Assembly: GCA_046297495.1 (NCBI GenBank)
Contig: JBKBIP010000057.1
Coordinates: forward strand, 1 to 18,722
Direction: 5' to 3'
Source: JBKBIP01 sp046297495
Lineage (GTDB): Bacteria > Planctomycetota > Planctomycetia > Gemmatales > Gemmataceae
Length of the DNA stretch: 18,722 nucleotides
Part shown: positions 6,180 to 16,048 of the stretch, in pieces
Layout: each line of letters starts with the position of its first letter
How positions within the stretch are numbered: position 1 is the first letter of the stretch
Position numbers and translations under genes: made by a program
Notes under the pieces: model-generated
Told to the model about the DNA's origin: nothing
Database searches by the model: none
What the model saw: only the letters and a program-made list of their open reading frames with translations

Positions 6180-6905
6180 TTACTCGCCCGGAACGAGAGC
6201 CAACGGCAATTCGTCGTAGGTTCGACCGTTCAACTCGCGCCCCGTCATGTCTTTGCGAGTGCCGCCCCACTGCTTGAAGAAGAAGGCGACCTTCGCCCGT
6301 CGGCATTGTTTCAGAATCGTCTCGACCCACTCGGGCTTCATGGGCCGAGCGCCCGGCCCGGACTCCCCGCCAACGATTACCCAGGCGATCCCCTCCAAGT
6401 TCAAATCGCTCATGGGTCCCAGAAGCGGTTCACAGGACAGAAAACGAACCTGGGCAGGCACCTGCCGAAGGTCGTCGATTCGGCCGAGCACCCGCGCGTC
6501 TTCCACGCTCACGCCCATCCACACGTTCTTCGGCCACGGCAACCGATCTCCCATTTCCTTCAGCCGCCGACTGCGCTTGGTTAGCACCTGGAACGTATGC
6601 TGCGGGCACGCAACCATCGTGTCGAAGACCCTCGCGATAAACTCCTCGGGCACGTCTTCGTGAAACAGGTCGCTCATGGAGTTGACGAAAATCACGCGCG
6701 GTTGCCGCAACGTCCTCGGCAAGTCCACCAGGTCGTCATGCAACGTCACTTCAAACCCGTTGACGTAGCGGCGATTGCCCATGGCGCGCAGGCGCAGCGC
6801 CATCCGCTCGGCGTAGCAGTGACGGCAGCCTTCGCTCACCTTGCTGCAACCCGTGACCGGGTTCCAGGTCATCTCCGTCCATTCGATGGTCGATTTCGTG
6901 GCCAT
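6180..6905 (-). CDS. DUF5131 (phage Gp37/Gp68) family protein with three-Cys motif
   Basis: A 241-aa protein whose start KSTIEWTEMTWNPVTGCSKV and following SEGCRHCYAERMALRL are diagnostic for DUF5131/Gp37-Gp68 (PF07505). The three cysteines are C20, C27 and C30 (CX6CX2C), which recalls a radical-SAM iron-sulfur site but has different spacing from the classical CX3CX2C. Later blocks are VIFVNSMSDLFHEDVPEEFI, TFQVLTKRSRRLKEMGDRLP, NVWMGVSVED and IAWVIVGGESGPGARPM, all family hallmarks. The gene starts 13 bases after TcmP with a GGAGAGG site. DUF5131 and TcmP recur together on mobile DNA. The chemistry they perform is not established. Full length and no lesion visible. Confidence 0.92.
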   Translation of the reverse strand: MATKSTIEWTEMTWNPVTGCSKVSEGCRHCYAERMALRLRAMGNRRYVNGFEVTLHDDLVDLPRTLRQPRVIFVNSMSDLFHEDVPEEFIARVFDTMVACPQHTFQVLTKRSRRLKEMGDRLPWPKNVWMGVSVEDARVLGRIDDLRQVPAQVRFLSCEPLLGPMSDLNLEGIAWVIVGGESGPGARPMKPEWVETILKQCRRAKVAFFFKQWGGTRKDMTGRELNGRTYDELPLALVPGE

Positions 6906-6918
6906 CCGTCCTCTCCGG

Positions 6919-7806
6919 TTACTTCAGAATGTCCTTGGCAATCTTCACCGCGGTCGGCGCGCCCTTGGGATTGCCGGCGGCGAAGCAGAGCAGGAAAATC
7001 GGGACGCCTTTCGAGTTGTTCATGATCAGCGGGTTGGTCGCGACCTGGGCGAAGACGGTCTTGAGCCTTTTGAGGAAGAACTGTCCAATGCGTTCAAAGT
7101 TTGCTTCCTTGCGCTCCGTTTCTTCCTCCCCGAAGAGGGTGAGTTCCTTCCTTTTCGGGTAAAACTCCTGCTTCCACTCTTCGTTGCCGAAGAAGCGAGT
7201 CAGTGCGTCCGCCCACAGGGGCGGCGGCGGCTCGTTCTTCGTCAACAGGCGATTGACAGCCATGCCGAGCGGAAACAGAATCCACAGGTCGATGGCCGCC
7301 GTCGCGGCGATGGCTTCGATGGTCGCCCAGTCCACCTGCATGCCGTACGGGTCGAGAAAGACCACGGAACGATGCCGTTGCCAGTCGGAATCTCGGCACC
7401 ATTGCTGAAGAACGTCGTTGGCGTCGCCTTGCTCGATCTGGATCACGGCAGCCCGGTCAGGAAACTCGCTCCGCAACTTCTCGAGTTCCTTGACCCGCTT
7501 CGCGCTTCGTTCGATGAACAGGAACCGGTCGAACGGCGGGTCCACTTCCAGGGCGATGCGAGCGCTCCCTTTCTGCAGGGCATCCGCGTCGGCGAGGTCT
7601 TCCTCGTCCAAGACCGCCGCCGCCTTTGGGCAACGCCCGGCTGATTCGACTCGCTCACCGGTCCCGGCGAACGCATCGACATAGACGGTCGTGAAATATG
7701 CCGCGCGCGGGTTCTTCTTAAAAATGTTCGTGTATGCGCAGAGGTACTTTCGGACCCGCTCCAGCTTTTCGCTCGTCCAGTCGCCTCCGAACACGTGCTT
7801 GGCCAT
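6919..7806 (-). CDS. tcmP: Three-Cys-motif partner protein TcmP
   Basis: A 295-aa protein beginning MAKHVFGGDWTSEKLERVRK, then YLCAYTNIFKKNPRAAYFTT and VYVDAFAGTGERV. This is the TcmP pattern of a Rossmann methyltransferase-like fold in which DAFAGTG takes the place of motif I. FDRFLFIERSAKRVKELEKL provides the acidic end of strand 2. VVFLDPYGMQVDWATIEAIA provides the LDPYG motif IV-like loop near the catalytic position. The C-terminal part (YPKRKELTLFGEEETE, MNNSKGVPIFLLCFAAGNPKG) is also typical. TcmP is named for its association with three-Cys-motif proteins, and the DUF5131 gene indeed follows directly. It starts 16 bases after the methylase stop. A nucleic-acid modification role is plausible but unproven. 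Confidence 0.9.
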   Translation of the reverse strand: MAKHVFGGDWTSEKLERVRKYLCAYTNIFKKNPRAAYFTTVYVDAFAGTGERVESAGRCPKAAAVLDEEDLADADALQKGSARIALEVDPPFDRFLFIERSAKRVKELEKLRSEFPDRAAVIQIEQGDANDVLQQWCRDSDWQRHRSVVFLDPYGMQVDWATIEAIAATAAIDLWILFPLGMAVNRLLTKNEPPPPLWADALTRFFGNEEWKQEFYPKRKELTLFGEEETERKEANFERIGQFFLKRLKTVFAQVATNPLIMNNSKGVPIFLLCFAAGNPKGAPTAVKIAKDILK

Positions 7807-7822
7807 GATCCGACCTCGCTTC

Positions 7823-10800
7823 CTATTCCTCGTTGCTGTCGTCGCCGTCCTGACCCATCCGGTACTTGATGTCGTAATTGATGACGAAGTCTAACTCCTC
7901 GTCCGTGAAGCCGTAGTGCTGGGCCAGAACGGTGTCGATTTCGTCGATGATGGGTTTGCTTAAACGAGGAAAAAACTCGTCATACTCGACCTTGCCAGTG
8001 TTCTTGTATTGACACTTTCTTCGTCTTTTGTGTTGTTGAAGATCGTCCATAAGCTTGATCGCAAGACCGGCTAGGTTGGATTTGACTCTGACGGACATGT
8101 TGTCTAATCCAGCAGGAAATGAGCAGATTTCATGCTTACCGCAGTGATAGCCCTCAAATAAGGAATACCACCACCAGAAAAAGAGATTAGAATTCAACAT
8201 TGCTAGAAGCAGATCTGTATCAGCGGGGTTGAATATGTAATAAGGCTTGTAGTCCTCTGACTTCTTTGTCCCATTAGTTTCGTTCCAGAAATATGGAACA
8301 AAATTAATTGCTTTTATATAATTGTATGGTATGCGATGCACATAAAATGAGATATCTGAGGTAGCATTCATAAAATTTGCAGGTGAGTGGCACAATAGTT
8401 TGTCAAGTAGTGATTGCATAATTGTATCTGGCGCTTTTATAATGGAGCAAAGTGCTTTTCGATAGTTGGTCACACCATATCTCAATGACTGGAAAAGAAA
8501 TTCTCGCTCTTCACCACGCCAACGATTGTAACGTGTCGTATAAACTGTCGCCGCCGAAGGCTTGGTGGTCGATATTAGAATTGACAGCCGTTGTTTTGCT
8601 CCTTCAAATAGCTTACAGGGATATACATCATAGTGACTAATCCATACCGTGAAACGATTCGGCAAGAAGTGCTGTTGTATAGGTTTCATTCTCTCGGTCG
8701 TAGCTACACTAAGCGGTATTATAAGGGCACAATAACCGGATTGATTAAGCATGTGTAGTGAGCGTTCTAGGACAAATGCATACAAGTTGCCACAACTCAC
8801 ACTTTTAAGGCCTTGGACCGTATAAAGGTGCTTTACCTTGCTATACTCCACATACGGTGGGTTGCCGATGATCACGTCAAACCCGCCGTTGCGCATGATG
8901 CCGTAGAACTGCGCGAGCCAGTGGAACGGCTGGTGGCTGGTCTTCCAGGCGAGGTACTCCTTCTCGGTACGATCCGCGTCGATGCCGTACTCGCCGGCCA
9001 GGTAGCGGTTGAGCTTTTCGCTCAGTTTCGCCAGCCGTCCGCGCAGTTCTTCCTTGTCCTCCGTCGTCACCCGGCCGCCCAGCCGGGTTTGCATCCGCTG
9101 AAACATGCGGAAAATCGCTTCGACCGCCTCCACTTCGTCTTCGATGAGTTGAATTTCCTTCTGCCCGAAGCCGAGCGTGCCTTTCTGCGACTCCCGCACC
9201 TGCTCCAGCGAGGTGTAGCCGACGAGGGTATTGCCCGCGCGGATGTTGAAGTCGATGTCCGGCAGCGGCTCGATCTGCTCGACGGACTCGACCTGGGCCA
9301 CCAGCTTCAGGAAGAGCCGCAGCTTGCAGATTTCCACGGCTTCCTCCATGATGTCCACGCCGTACAGGTTGTGGATGATGATCGACTTGAGGATGTAGTA
9401 GCGTTCGTTGGGATGCTTTTGGATGTCGGCCAGGATGGTCTTGAAGTCCTTGTACTTCTCCGGGTGATGAGTGCCGACGGACAGGTCCTCGATGAACCGC
9501 TGCATGCGTTCGAGGCAGTCGCTGTAGAGCGTTTCCAGAATCCGCAGGGCGGCGAAGAGGAACGCGCCGGAGCCGCACGTCGGGTCGAGAACGGACAAGG
9601 GAAGTTCGTGCTTCTCGTGGGACTTCTCAGGAATGCGGCCAATCAAGACATGCCAGAACGCGCGGAGCAACTCTGGGCCTTCGCTGTTGACGATGGCATC
9701 GCGGGCGAACTGCCAGATGTCGAGGTTGAGGGTGATCAAGTCGTTGATCTGGTGGACTTCGCCGCGCTGGAGCTTGTCGCGGATTTCAAGGCACCGCTGA
9801 CGGCGGTACATGTACTCGCGCCAGGTTTCGGTCGGCAAGCGGATCGGATCGTCCTTGGGGGCCTGCTCGAGATTGAATCGCTTGTCGTGCATCCGGGCCG
9901 AAACATCGTGCAAGCCCTTCTGAACGAAGTCCGGCAACTCCGTTTCGGGGAGCACCGAGCCATCGGAGCAAATGACGCCGTGACGGACGGCGGCGTAGAT
10001 GTAGCGGTCGGGATCGTCGCGGAGCAGTCGCCAGAGGAAGGCGTCGGGTTTGAAGGCGATGGGGCACTTCTTCTGGGCAGCGTCGAACAGGTGCGGAATG
10101 ATCGTGTTTTTGCTGATGTACTCGGTGATGTCTTCCTTGGTGTAGTAGGCCCCCATCTGCTTCTGGTTGATGTACTTCTCGAAGATGTAGCCGACGACAT
10201 CCGGGTTGATCTCGTTGCCGGCTCGCAGGGGGCGTTCATCGAGGTGCCAGGAGTATTGATCGAAAAAAGTAAAGAGGTTCTCGAACGCCTGGTCGGGAAT
10301 GTCGATCTCGGTGTAGTGTTGTTCAAGTTGGTGGACTTCAAAAAAGCCGCCGTTGAGGTAGGGCACCTTGCCAAGGAGCGCTTCCAGATCGCGATCGAAG
10401 GAGCGTTCATTCTCGGGCTTGCCGAGGCCATCATGAAAGAGACGGATGAGGAAATAACGATAGAAGGAATGGAACTTGTTACGTCCCTTGATCTCGCGGA
10501 CCTTCCGGAGGCGGTTTTGCAGGTAGTTGGTGTCGCCGTCGAGGAAGCCCTTCTTCTGAATGAAGTACACGAACATCAGCCGATTGAGCATCAGCGACGT
10601 GTACCACTCCAGATCGGCTTGGCCCCTGATCCCCTTGATGAACTTCAGGAAGGCGGCATGCTCGGCCTTGAATCGGTCATAGAAGCGTTTCGTGACGCGA
10701 TCGACATCGAAGGCAGCCCGTGCGCGGCTGGCGACATCGACAACCGTGATGTTCTCTTCTTCGTCCAGGGCCACGGCGATCTGATCGAGCCGCTGGATGA

Positions 10801-11167
10801 GAGCATCCCCGGTAGTTTTGACATCGAAGCGATGGTCGCGGCTGGCAATCGGCTTGCCCGGATCGCGCCGCACCCACTGCCAAACCTGCTGGCCGGCGGG
10901 CTGGTCGGTGTAGATGACGAAGTGTTCCCGTGCGGACTTGGTGACCTGATGGTCGATCTTGCGACGCGCGTCGCGGTCGGGAATCGTGGGGCAGACGTAG
11001 GCGGTAAAGCCACGCTTCTGGGCGACCGCCGCGAGATGGTACGTCTCGCCATCGACCGGAATGTCGAGCGCAGCTTGGTGCTTGTCCCAGCCCAGGTGCT
11101 CGCGGAAGAGCGTGCTGAAGTCGAAGGTTTTCAGGCACTGGCGAACTTTTTTAGGATCAAACTTCAT
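7823..11167 (-). CDS. Eco57I-like DNA adenine methyltransferase/restriction protein
   Basis: A protein of about 1114 aa. The N-terminal domain (1-150) opens LKTFDFSTLFREHLGWDKHQ and may hold a nuclease-like function, but I see no unambiguous PD-(D/E)XK motif. A helical region follows (VDRVTKRFYDRFKAEHAAFLKF, NRLMFVYFIQKKGFLD). The methylase core has motif I LDPTCGSGAFLFAAL near residue 527 and motif IV NPPYVEY near 769, so it is an N6-adenine-type gamma-class enzyme. Downstream lies the target-recognition region (about 780-1060), then a conserved tail (FPRLSKPIIDEIDTVLAQHY). The ATG at 11167 shares one base with the helicase stop (TGATG) and has an AGGAG site. The recognition region is strikingly AT-rich compared with the rest of the gene. 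It could act as a type IIG-like enzyme alone or as a methylase working with the SNF2 helicase. Confidence 0.88.
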   Translation of the reverse strand: MKFDPKKVRQCLKTFDFSTLFREHLGWDKHQAALDIPVDGETYHLAAVAQKRGFTAYVCPTIPDRDARRKIDHQVTKSAREHFVIYTDQPAGQQVWQWVRRDPGKPIASRDHRFDVKTTGDALIQRLDQIAVALDEEENITVVDVASRARAAFDVDRVTKRFYDRFKAEHAAFLKFIKGIRGQADLEWYTSLMLNRLMFVYFIQKKGFLDGDTNYLQNRLRKVREIKGRNKFHSFYRYFLIRLFHDGLGKPENERSFDRDLEALLGKVPYLNGGFFEVHQLEQHYTEIDIPDQAFENLFTFFDQYSWHLDERPLRAGNEINPDVVGYIFEKYINQKQMGAYYTKEDITEYISKNTIIPHLFDAAQKKCPIAFKPDAFLWRLLRDDPDRYIYAAVRHGVICSDGSVLPETELPDFVQKGLHDVSARMHDKRFNLEQAPKDDPIRLPTETWREYMYRRQRCLEIRDKLQRGEVHQINDLITLNLDIWQFARDAIVNSEGPELLRAFWHVLIGRIPEKSHEKHELPLSVLDPTCGSGAFLFAALRILETLYSDCLERMQRFIEDLSVGTHHPEKYKDFKTILADIQKHPNERYYILKSIIIHNLYGVDIMEEAVEICKLRLFLKLVAQVESVEQIEPLPDIDFNIRAGNTLVGYTSLEQVRESQKGTLGFGQKEIQLIEDEVEAVEAIFRMFQRMQTRLGGRVTTEDKEELRGRLAKLSEKLNRYLAGEYGIDADRTEKEYLAWKTSHQPFHWLAQFYGIMRNGGFDVIIGNPPYVEYSKVKHLYTVQGLKSVSCGNLYAFVLERSLHMLNQSGYCALIIPLSVATTERMKPIQQHFLPNRFTVWISHYDVYPCKLFEGAKQRLSILISTTKPSAATVYTTRYNRWRGEEREFLFQSLRYGVTNYRKALCSIIKAPDTIMQSLLDKLLCHSPANFMNATSDISFYVHRIPYNYIKAINFVPYFWNETNGTKKSEDYKPYYIFNPADTDLLLAMLNSNLFFWWWYSLFEGYHCGKHEICSFPAGLDNMSVRVKSNLAGLAIKLMDDLQQHKRRRKCQYKNTGKVEYDEFFPRLSKPIIDEIDTVLAQHYGFTDEELDFVINYDIKYRMGQDGDDSNEE

Positions 11168-14100
11168 CACACGCTCCTAAGTCCCATCGAGCAAATAACT
11201 TGCGGTTCGGCATCGTCATCGTCGTCGGTCACCCGACAGAGGCGGGCATCCTGTCGCAAGGAAATAACGAGTTCTGCCAGTGCCGCATCGTCGATACCGC
11301 TCTTCAGTTGGCGATTGAGAATATCCGTCGCGGATTGGAGCAATGGATACTTGTAGATCTCTTCAATCGCCCTATTCAGTTCGGGATTCGCCAGCAGTGT
11401 GCCCTTGAGGGACTCGGCAAACGCCTTGAGCCGTTCGTAGGTGCGGAAGCGAGCGCCGGAGGGCCGACCTAACTGGCCGCCGACCGACTTTTCCGTCTCG
11501 ACGATCAACTTGACCCCTTGGGCGACCATTTCGTGATGATTGTCGTGGCGCGGCACCGCCGGTTCGTCAGGAGGGCACTCTGCGGCTTTCAAGATTGTGA
11601 ATTGTGATTCGGTGACGCTGCGGCCATTGGTATCGACCCAAGCCAATGCATCTGTGCCTTGAGCCATTCGCATGTACACAAGTGCCCCCTCGGGCATATC
11701 AGCCGTCAGTTGATGGGACCGGGTCGAATAGACGACATTCGGCATGGCTGGGATAATTTTTTCTAGCTCGGGATCACGATCGATGGCGTTCTTCCACACC
11801 TGATAGGCATAGGAGGCCAAATCAACCTCGGTGTCTTCTTCGCCGTCGAGGATGCCTGCTTTTTCGTGGTAGAGATTGAGGAGCGGGTTGTCGTCCTTCT
11901 CGTCGTCGAAGAAGGCCTCGTCCGTGCCGACGACCTCGGCGTTCTCCTTCAGGCGCTGGCGGACGCGGCTGCGGAGGTTGATGATCCGTTCGACGCCGTC
12001 GGCCGGCAGGAACGAGTAGCAAAGAATCTTGTCGGCTTGTTGGCCGATCCGATCGACACGGCCTGCCCGCTGGATCAGGCGAATGATGGCCCAAGGCAGG
12101 TCGTAGTTGACGATGATCGCACAGTCTTGCAGGTTCTGCCCTTCACTCAGAACATCCGTCGCAATGACGACCCGTAGCTCGTTGGCAGGCGTGATCTTGT
12201 CATGCTTTTTGTTGCTCACGGGGCTGAAGCGGTGGGCAATGGCGGTCGGGTCTTCCGAATCCCCGGTGACGCCCGCGACCGAGGCAACCTTGCGGGCCTG
12301 GAGCTGATCGGCAAGGTATTCCACCGTGTCGGCGAATTGCGTGAAGATCAGAACCTTTTCCTTCGGATGGCGCTTCTGCAGCAGGTCGACAAGCGCCGCG
12401 AGTTTCGCGTCGCGGCCGGGGTCCCATGCGCCGGCGAGTTTCAGCACCTTCATGAGCGCCTTGGCGTCGGCGCGCAGGTCCTTCGCCAGGGCGTCCTCGA
12501 ACAAACCGGGGCGTAGCCATTTGAAGCGTCGGCGGAACTGCTTGGCATAGCGCTCGTAGATTTCCCCGGCCCGCGTCTTGTAGTCCGCTTCCGTGATCAC
12601 GCTGGCCACGTGCTTCGTCGGATCGCCGTCGCCGTCCTCGCCATCGGAAGCGGGGTCCCACAGTTCGCTGTCCTCGTCGTTGGCCCAGGTATCGAGCAAG
12701 CCCATGTCCTGAGTGCCGATGGGAAGCGGCAGATCGTTCTCGATGGCGTGCAGGTAAATGAAATTGCGGAGAACGTGGCGCTCGAGCGAGAGGACGAAAG
12801 CGTGGCCACTGCTTTCAAGGCGCTTAAACATATTGGTTCGGCAGAAGCCCTTGAGCCGGGTGCCGGCCCGCGACAGATCGCCCAGGACTCGCCCTTCGTC
12901 CGGAGTTGGCGGTTTATGGGGAGAGGGCTTCTGGTAGTTGCCCAGGCCATAGCGGGGCAAGGTGAGGTTGTTGACGATCTTCAGGACATCGTCCGCGAAC
13001 AGGCGAGCGTACTGGTCTTCGGCGTCGTTGGGGTCGATGCTGAACTTGACGGTCTTCGGAACCCGGAGCGGAAAGTAGGAGCGGGTGCCGTCGGCGAACT
13101 CCAGATACTTCCGGTTGTTCGTGGGGTCGAGCTTCGCGTAATTGTCCTGGATGAAGCTGCGCGTCCGGCGGACGAGGTAGAGGCGCATCAGGTCGCGCCA
13201 GTCGTCTGCGAAATCGCTTTTCTCGAACGCGGCCAACGACCGCACGGGGCACTGGTGCCGACGGATGAACTCCGTTTCGCCCAGCTCGCGCAGCAATCGT
13301 TCCGGGCGGACGCCGATGTCGTCGTTTTCGTCGATGAACAGGCGAAGCTGATTGGAGAGATCGAGGTAAGTCTTGTTGTACGGCGTGGCGGACAGCAGAA
13401 TCACCCGGCTGTCGTTGGTATTGATGTACTCGGCGATGGAGCGATAGCGCTTGCCTTGCCGGTTGCGCAAGTTGTGGCTTTCGTCGATCAGGACCAGCCG
13501 AAAGCGGCGCAGGTCGGGCAGTTCACGCTGGACGTTGGTGACCGAGAGAACCTTGGCCCGCAGGCGATATTGTTGGCGGTAGTCTTCCCACATCGGCACC
13601 AGGTTCCTGGGGCAGATAATGAGTGTTTCGACACCGTGGTCGTCCTCGAAAATTCGGGCGAGCGCCGTCGCCATCAAGGTCTTGCCGAGGCCGACGACAT
13701 CGCCGATGACGACGCCGCCGCGCTTGTTGAGGTGGTGGGCCGCGATCTTAACGGCGGCCTTCTGGAACTCGAAAAGCGTATTGCCGAAGTCGGCGGGAAT
13801 GCGAAACTCGTTGAGGCCGGCGCGTGCCTCCTGCGCCAGGTGATACGCCATCTTCACGTAGATGTGGTACGGCGGGATCGGCTCGGGACGCGCCCAGCTG
13901 GTATTGATGATCTCGACCAGTTCTTTCGAGATGTCGATGCAAAAGCGGTCGTCCCAGCGGTCCTCGAACCACTTGGCGAGCTTGTTGCACGCATCGTGGT
14001 CGAGAACGTCGATGTTGAGTTCGCCTTGCTTGGCCAGGCCGGCGAACGTCAAATTGCTGCTGCCCAGATAGCCGATGGTAGGGTTCAGCGGGTCGGGCCG

Positions 14101-14538
14101 GAAGTGCAGGTACAGCTTGGCATGCAAGGGGTGCCGCAGGTAGAGCTTGACGACCAGCTTGTTGGCGGTGATCTGCGCCGCGACGCGACGGAGTCCGGCC
14201 TCGTCCGCGTTGGTGGGAATGCCGATCGTCAGCTGGTCGCGGAAATCCTGGGCCAGCTTCCGCTTCAAGACGATGGCCGTCGCTTGGTCGATTTCCTCCT
14301 CGCCGCGGAGGAGGCTCAGCGCCGAACGGAGTTGATCCTGCGGCATCTGCTGCATGCCGACGAGAAGCCGGCAACAATGGCCATCCCCGCCTGGCCAGGC
14401 TTCGACGAGTTCATCGACTTGTCGCCAGCCGCGCAGGTTAAAGTAGCCGACGCAGAAATCCGCCCGCTGCGAGAGGGCAAGCGTCTCGCGCAGGGCTGGC
14501 AGCAACGACTGGTCGATGTTGTCGAAGATGCGTGGCAT
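11167..14538 (-). CDS. PLD-nuclease-like / SNF2-family helicase, defence operon head
   Basis: A protein of about 1123 aa that fuses two modules. The phospholipase D-like domain (about 20-200) shows the half-site HPLHAKLYLHFRPD (H139, K141) and IGYLGSSNLTFAGL, which suggests a nuclease or DNA-binding fold. The SNF2 motor follows: Walker A GDVVGLGKTLMATALA (279-287), motif II LVLIDESHNLRN (352-355), motif III LLSATPYNKT (383), motif V VVIATDVLSEGQNLQD (near 793) and motif VI IQRAGRVDRIGQ (near 824). All ATPase motifs look intact. The start at 14538 (MPRIFDNIDQSLLPALRE) is preferred over 14634 because the extra 32 residues are not protein-like; no clear ribosome site is seen. Such helicases accompany restriction methylases in several defence systems, and the methylase follows directly. 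Confidence 0.88.
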   Translation of the reverse strand: MPRIFDNIDQSLLPALRETLALSQRADFCVGYFNLRGWRQVDELVEAWPGGDGHCCRLLVGMQQMPQDQLRSALSLLRGEEEIDQATAIVLKRKLAQDFRDQLTIGIPTNADEAGLRRVAAQITANKLVVKLYLRHPLHAKLYLHFRPDPLNPTIGYLGSSNLTFAGLAKQGELNIDVLDHDACNKLAKWFEDRWDDRFCIDISKELVEIINTSWARPEPIPPYHIYVKMAYHLAQEARAGLNEFRIPADFGNTLFEFQKAAVKIAAHHLNKRGGVVIGDVVGLGKTLMATALARIFEDDHGVETLIICPRNLVPMWEDYRQQYRLRAKVLSVTNVQRELPDLRRFRLVLIDESHNLRNRQGKRYRSIAEYINTNDSRVILLSATPYNKTYLDLSNQLRLFIDENDDIGVRPERLLRELGETEFIRRHQCPVRSLAAFEKSDFADDWRDLMRLYLVRRTRSFIQDNYAKLDPTNNRKYLEFADGTRSYFPLRVPKTVKFSIDPNDAEDQYARLFADDVLKIVNNLTLPRYGLGNYQKPSPHKPPTPDEGRVLGDLSRAGTRLKGFCRTNMFKRLESSGHAFVLSLERHVLRNFIYLHAIENDLPLPIGTQDMGLLDTWANDEDSELWDPASDGEDGDGDPTKHVASVITEADYKTRAGEIYERYAKQFRRRFKWLRPGLFEDALAKDLRADAKALMKVLKLAGAWDPGRDAKLAALVDLLQKRHPKEKVLIFTQFADTVEYLADQLQARKVASVAGVTGDSEDPTAIAHRFSPVSNKKHDKITPANELRVVIATDVLSEGQNLQDCAIIVNYDLPWAIIRLIQRAGRVDRIGQQADKILCYSFLPADGVERIINLRSRVRQRLKENAEVVGTDEAFFDDEKDDNPLLNLYHEKAGILDGEEDTEVDLASYAYQVWKNAIDRDPELEKIIPAMPNVVYSTRSHQLTADMPEGALVYMRMAQGTDALAWVDTNGRSVTESQFTILKAAECPPDEPAVPRHDNHHEMVAQGVKLIVETEKSVGGQLGRPSGARFRTYERLKAFAESLKGTLLANPELNRAIEEIYKYPLLQSATDILNRQLKSGIDDAALAELVISLRQDARLCRVTDDDDDAEPQVICSMGLRSV

Positions 14539-14609
14539 AGTGCAACGGACTTCGGTTCGGCTCGGGCTGAGCGACCGTAAATCAGTAAACAGTAAACATG
14601 GCACTATGC
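14535..14609 (-). promoter_or_regulatory. Leader of the defence operon: tandem TTTACTG repeats and a 9-bp inverted repeat
   Basis: On the minus strand, bases 14597-14575 read GTTTACTG, TTTACTG, A, TTTACGG: three 7-bp units, the first two exact. Around them a perfect 9-bp inverted repeat GCATAGTGC (14535-14543) / GCACTATGC (14601-14609) spans the start codon of the helicase gene. This 82-bp gap is the only sizeable non-coding stretch at the head of the operon. I see no convincing -35/-10 pair, so the promoter could be here in poor form or lie further upstream in the recombinase module. Confidence 0.4.
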
Positions 14610-14913
14610 TAACCCGCCGGTCAGTCTGTGGCAATCCCCATCCGGCTGCGCGTCAGCACCTGCCATATCCGACGCTGGCGGGCGAAGCTCGGCTCCTGGC
14701 AGATCCGCCGCAGTTGCTTTTCGTGGATCGGGTCGCGGCTAGCCAGCACCATCGGCAGGAACAGGATCTCCTCCTGGATGTCCGGGGCCAGGTGGAGCAG
14801 GTTCATCACCTGGGTGATCCGCGGCTGCGTGACCATCGCCACGCGGGCGATCTCGGTCATGTCGAGGCAGTTCCGCGAACGAATCAGTTCCTCGAACTGC
14901 AGGGCCAGGGCCA

Positions 14914-16048
<1,135 letters not shown>

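Noticed and set aside
8813..11356. Long plus-strand open frame of 847 codons
   Set aside because: It is antisense to the methylase. Its composition (runs of V, E, D, G and L without motifs) is what a GC-rich gene gives on the opposite strand, while the minus strand shows motif I and NPPY.
3311..14538. DISARM or BREX identity for the operon
   Set aside because: PLD, SNF2 and methylase domains recall DISARM, and NPPY recalls PglX. However, DrmA/DrmB, PglZ, BrxC and BrxL are all absent from the window, so neither name is justified.
12610..14580. Long plus-strand open frame of 656 codons
   Set aside because: It lies antisense to the SNF2 helicase, whose Walker A, DESH and SAT motifs are on the minus strand. 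No recognisable domain is present on the plus strand.
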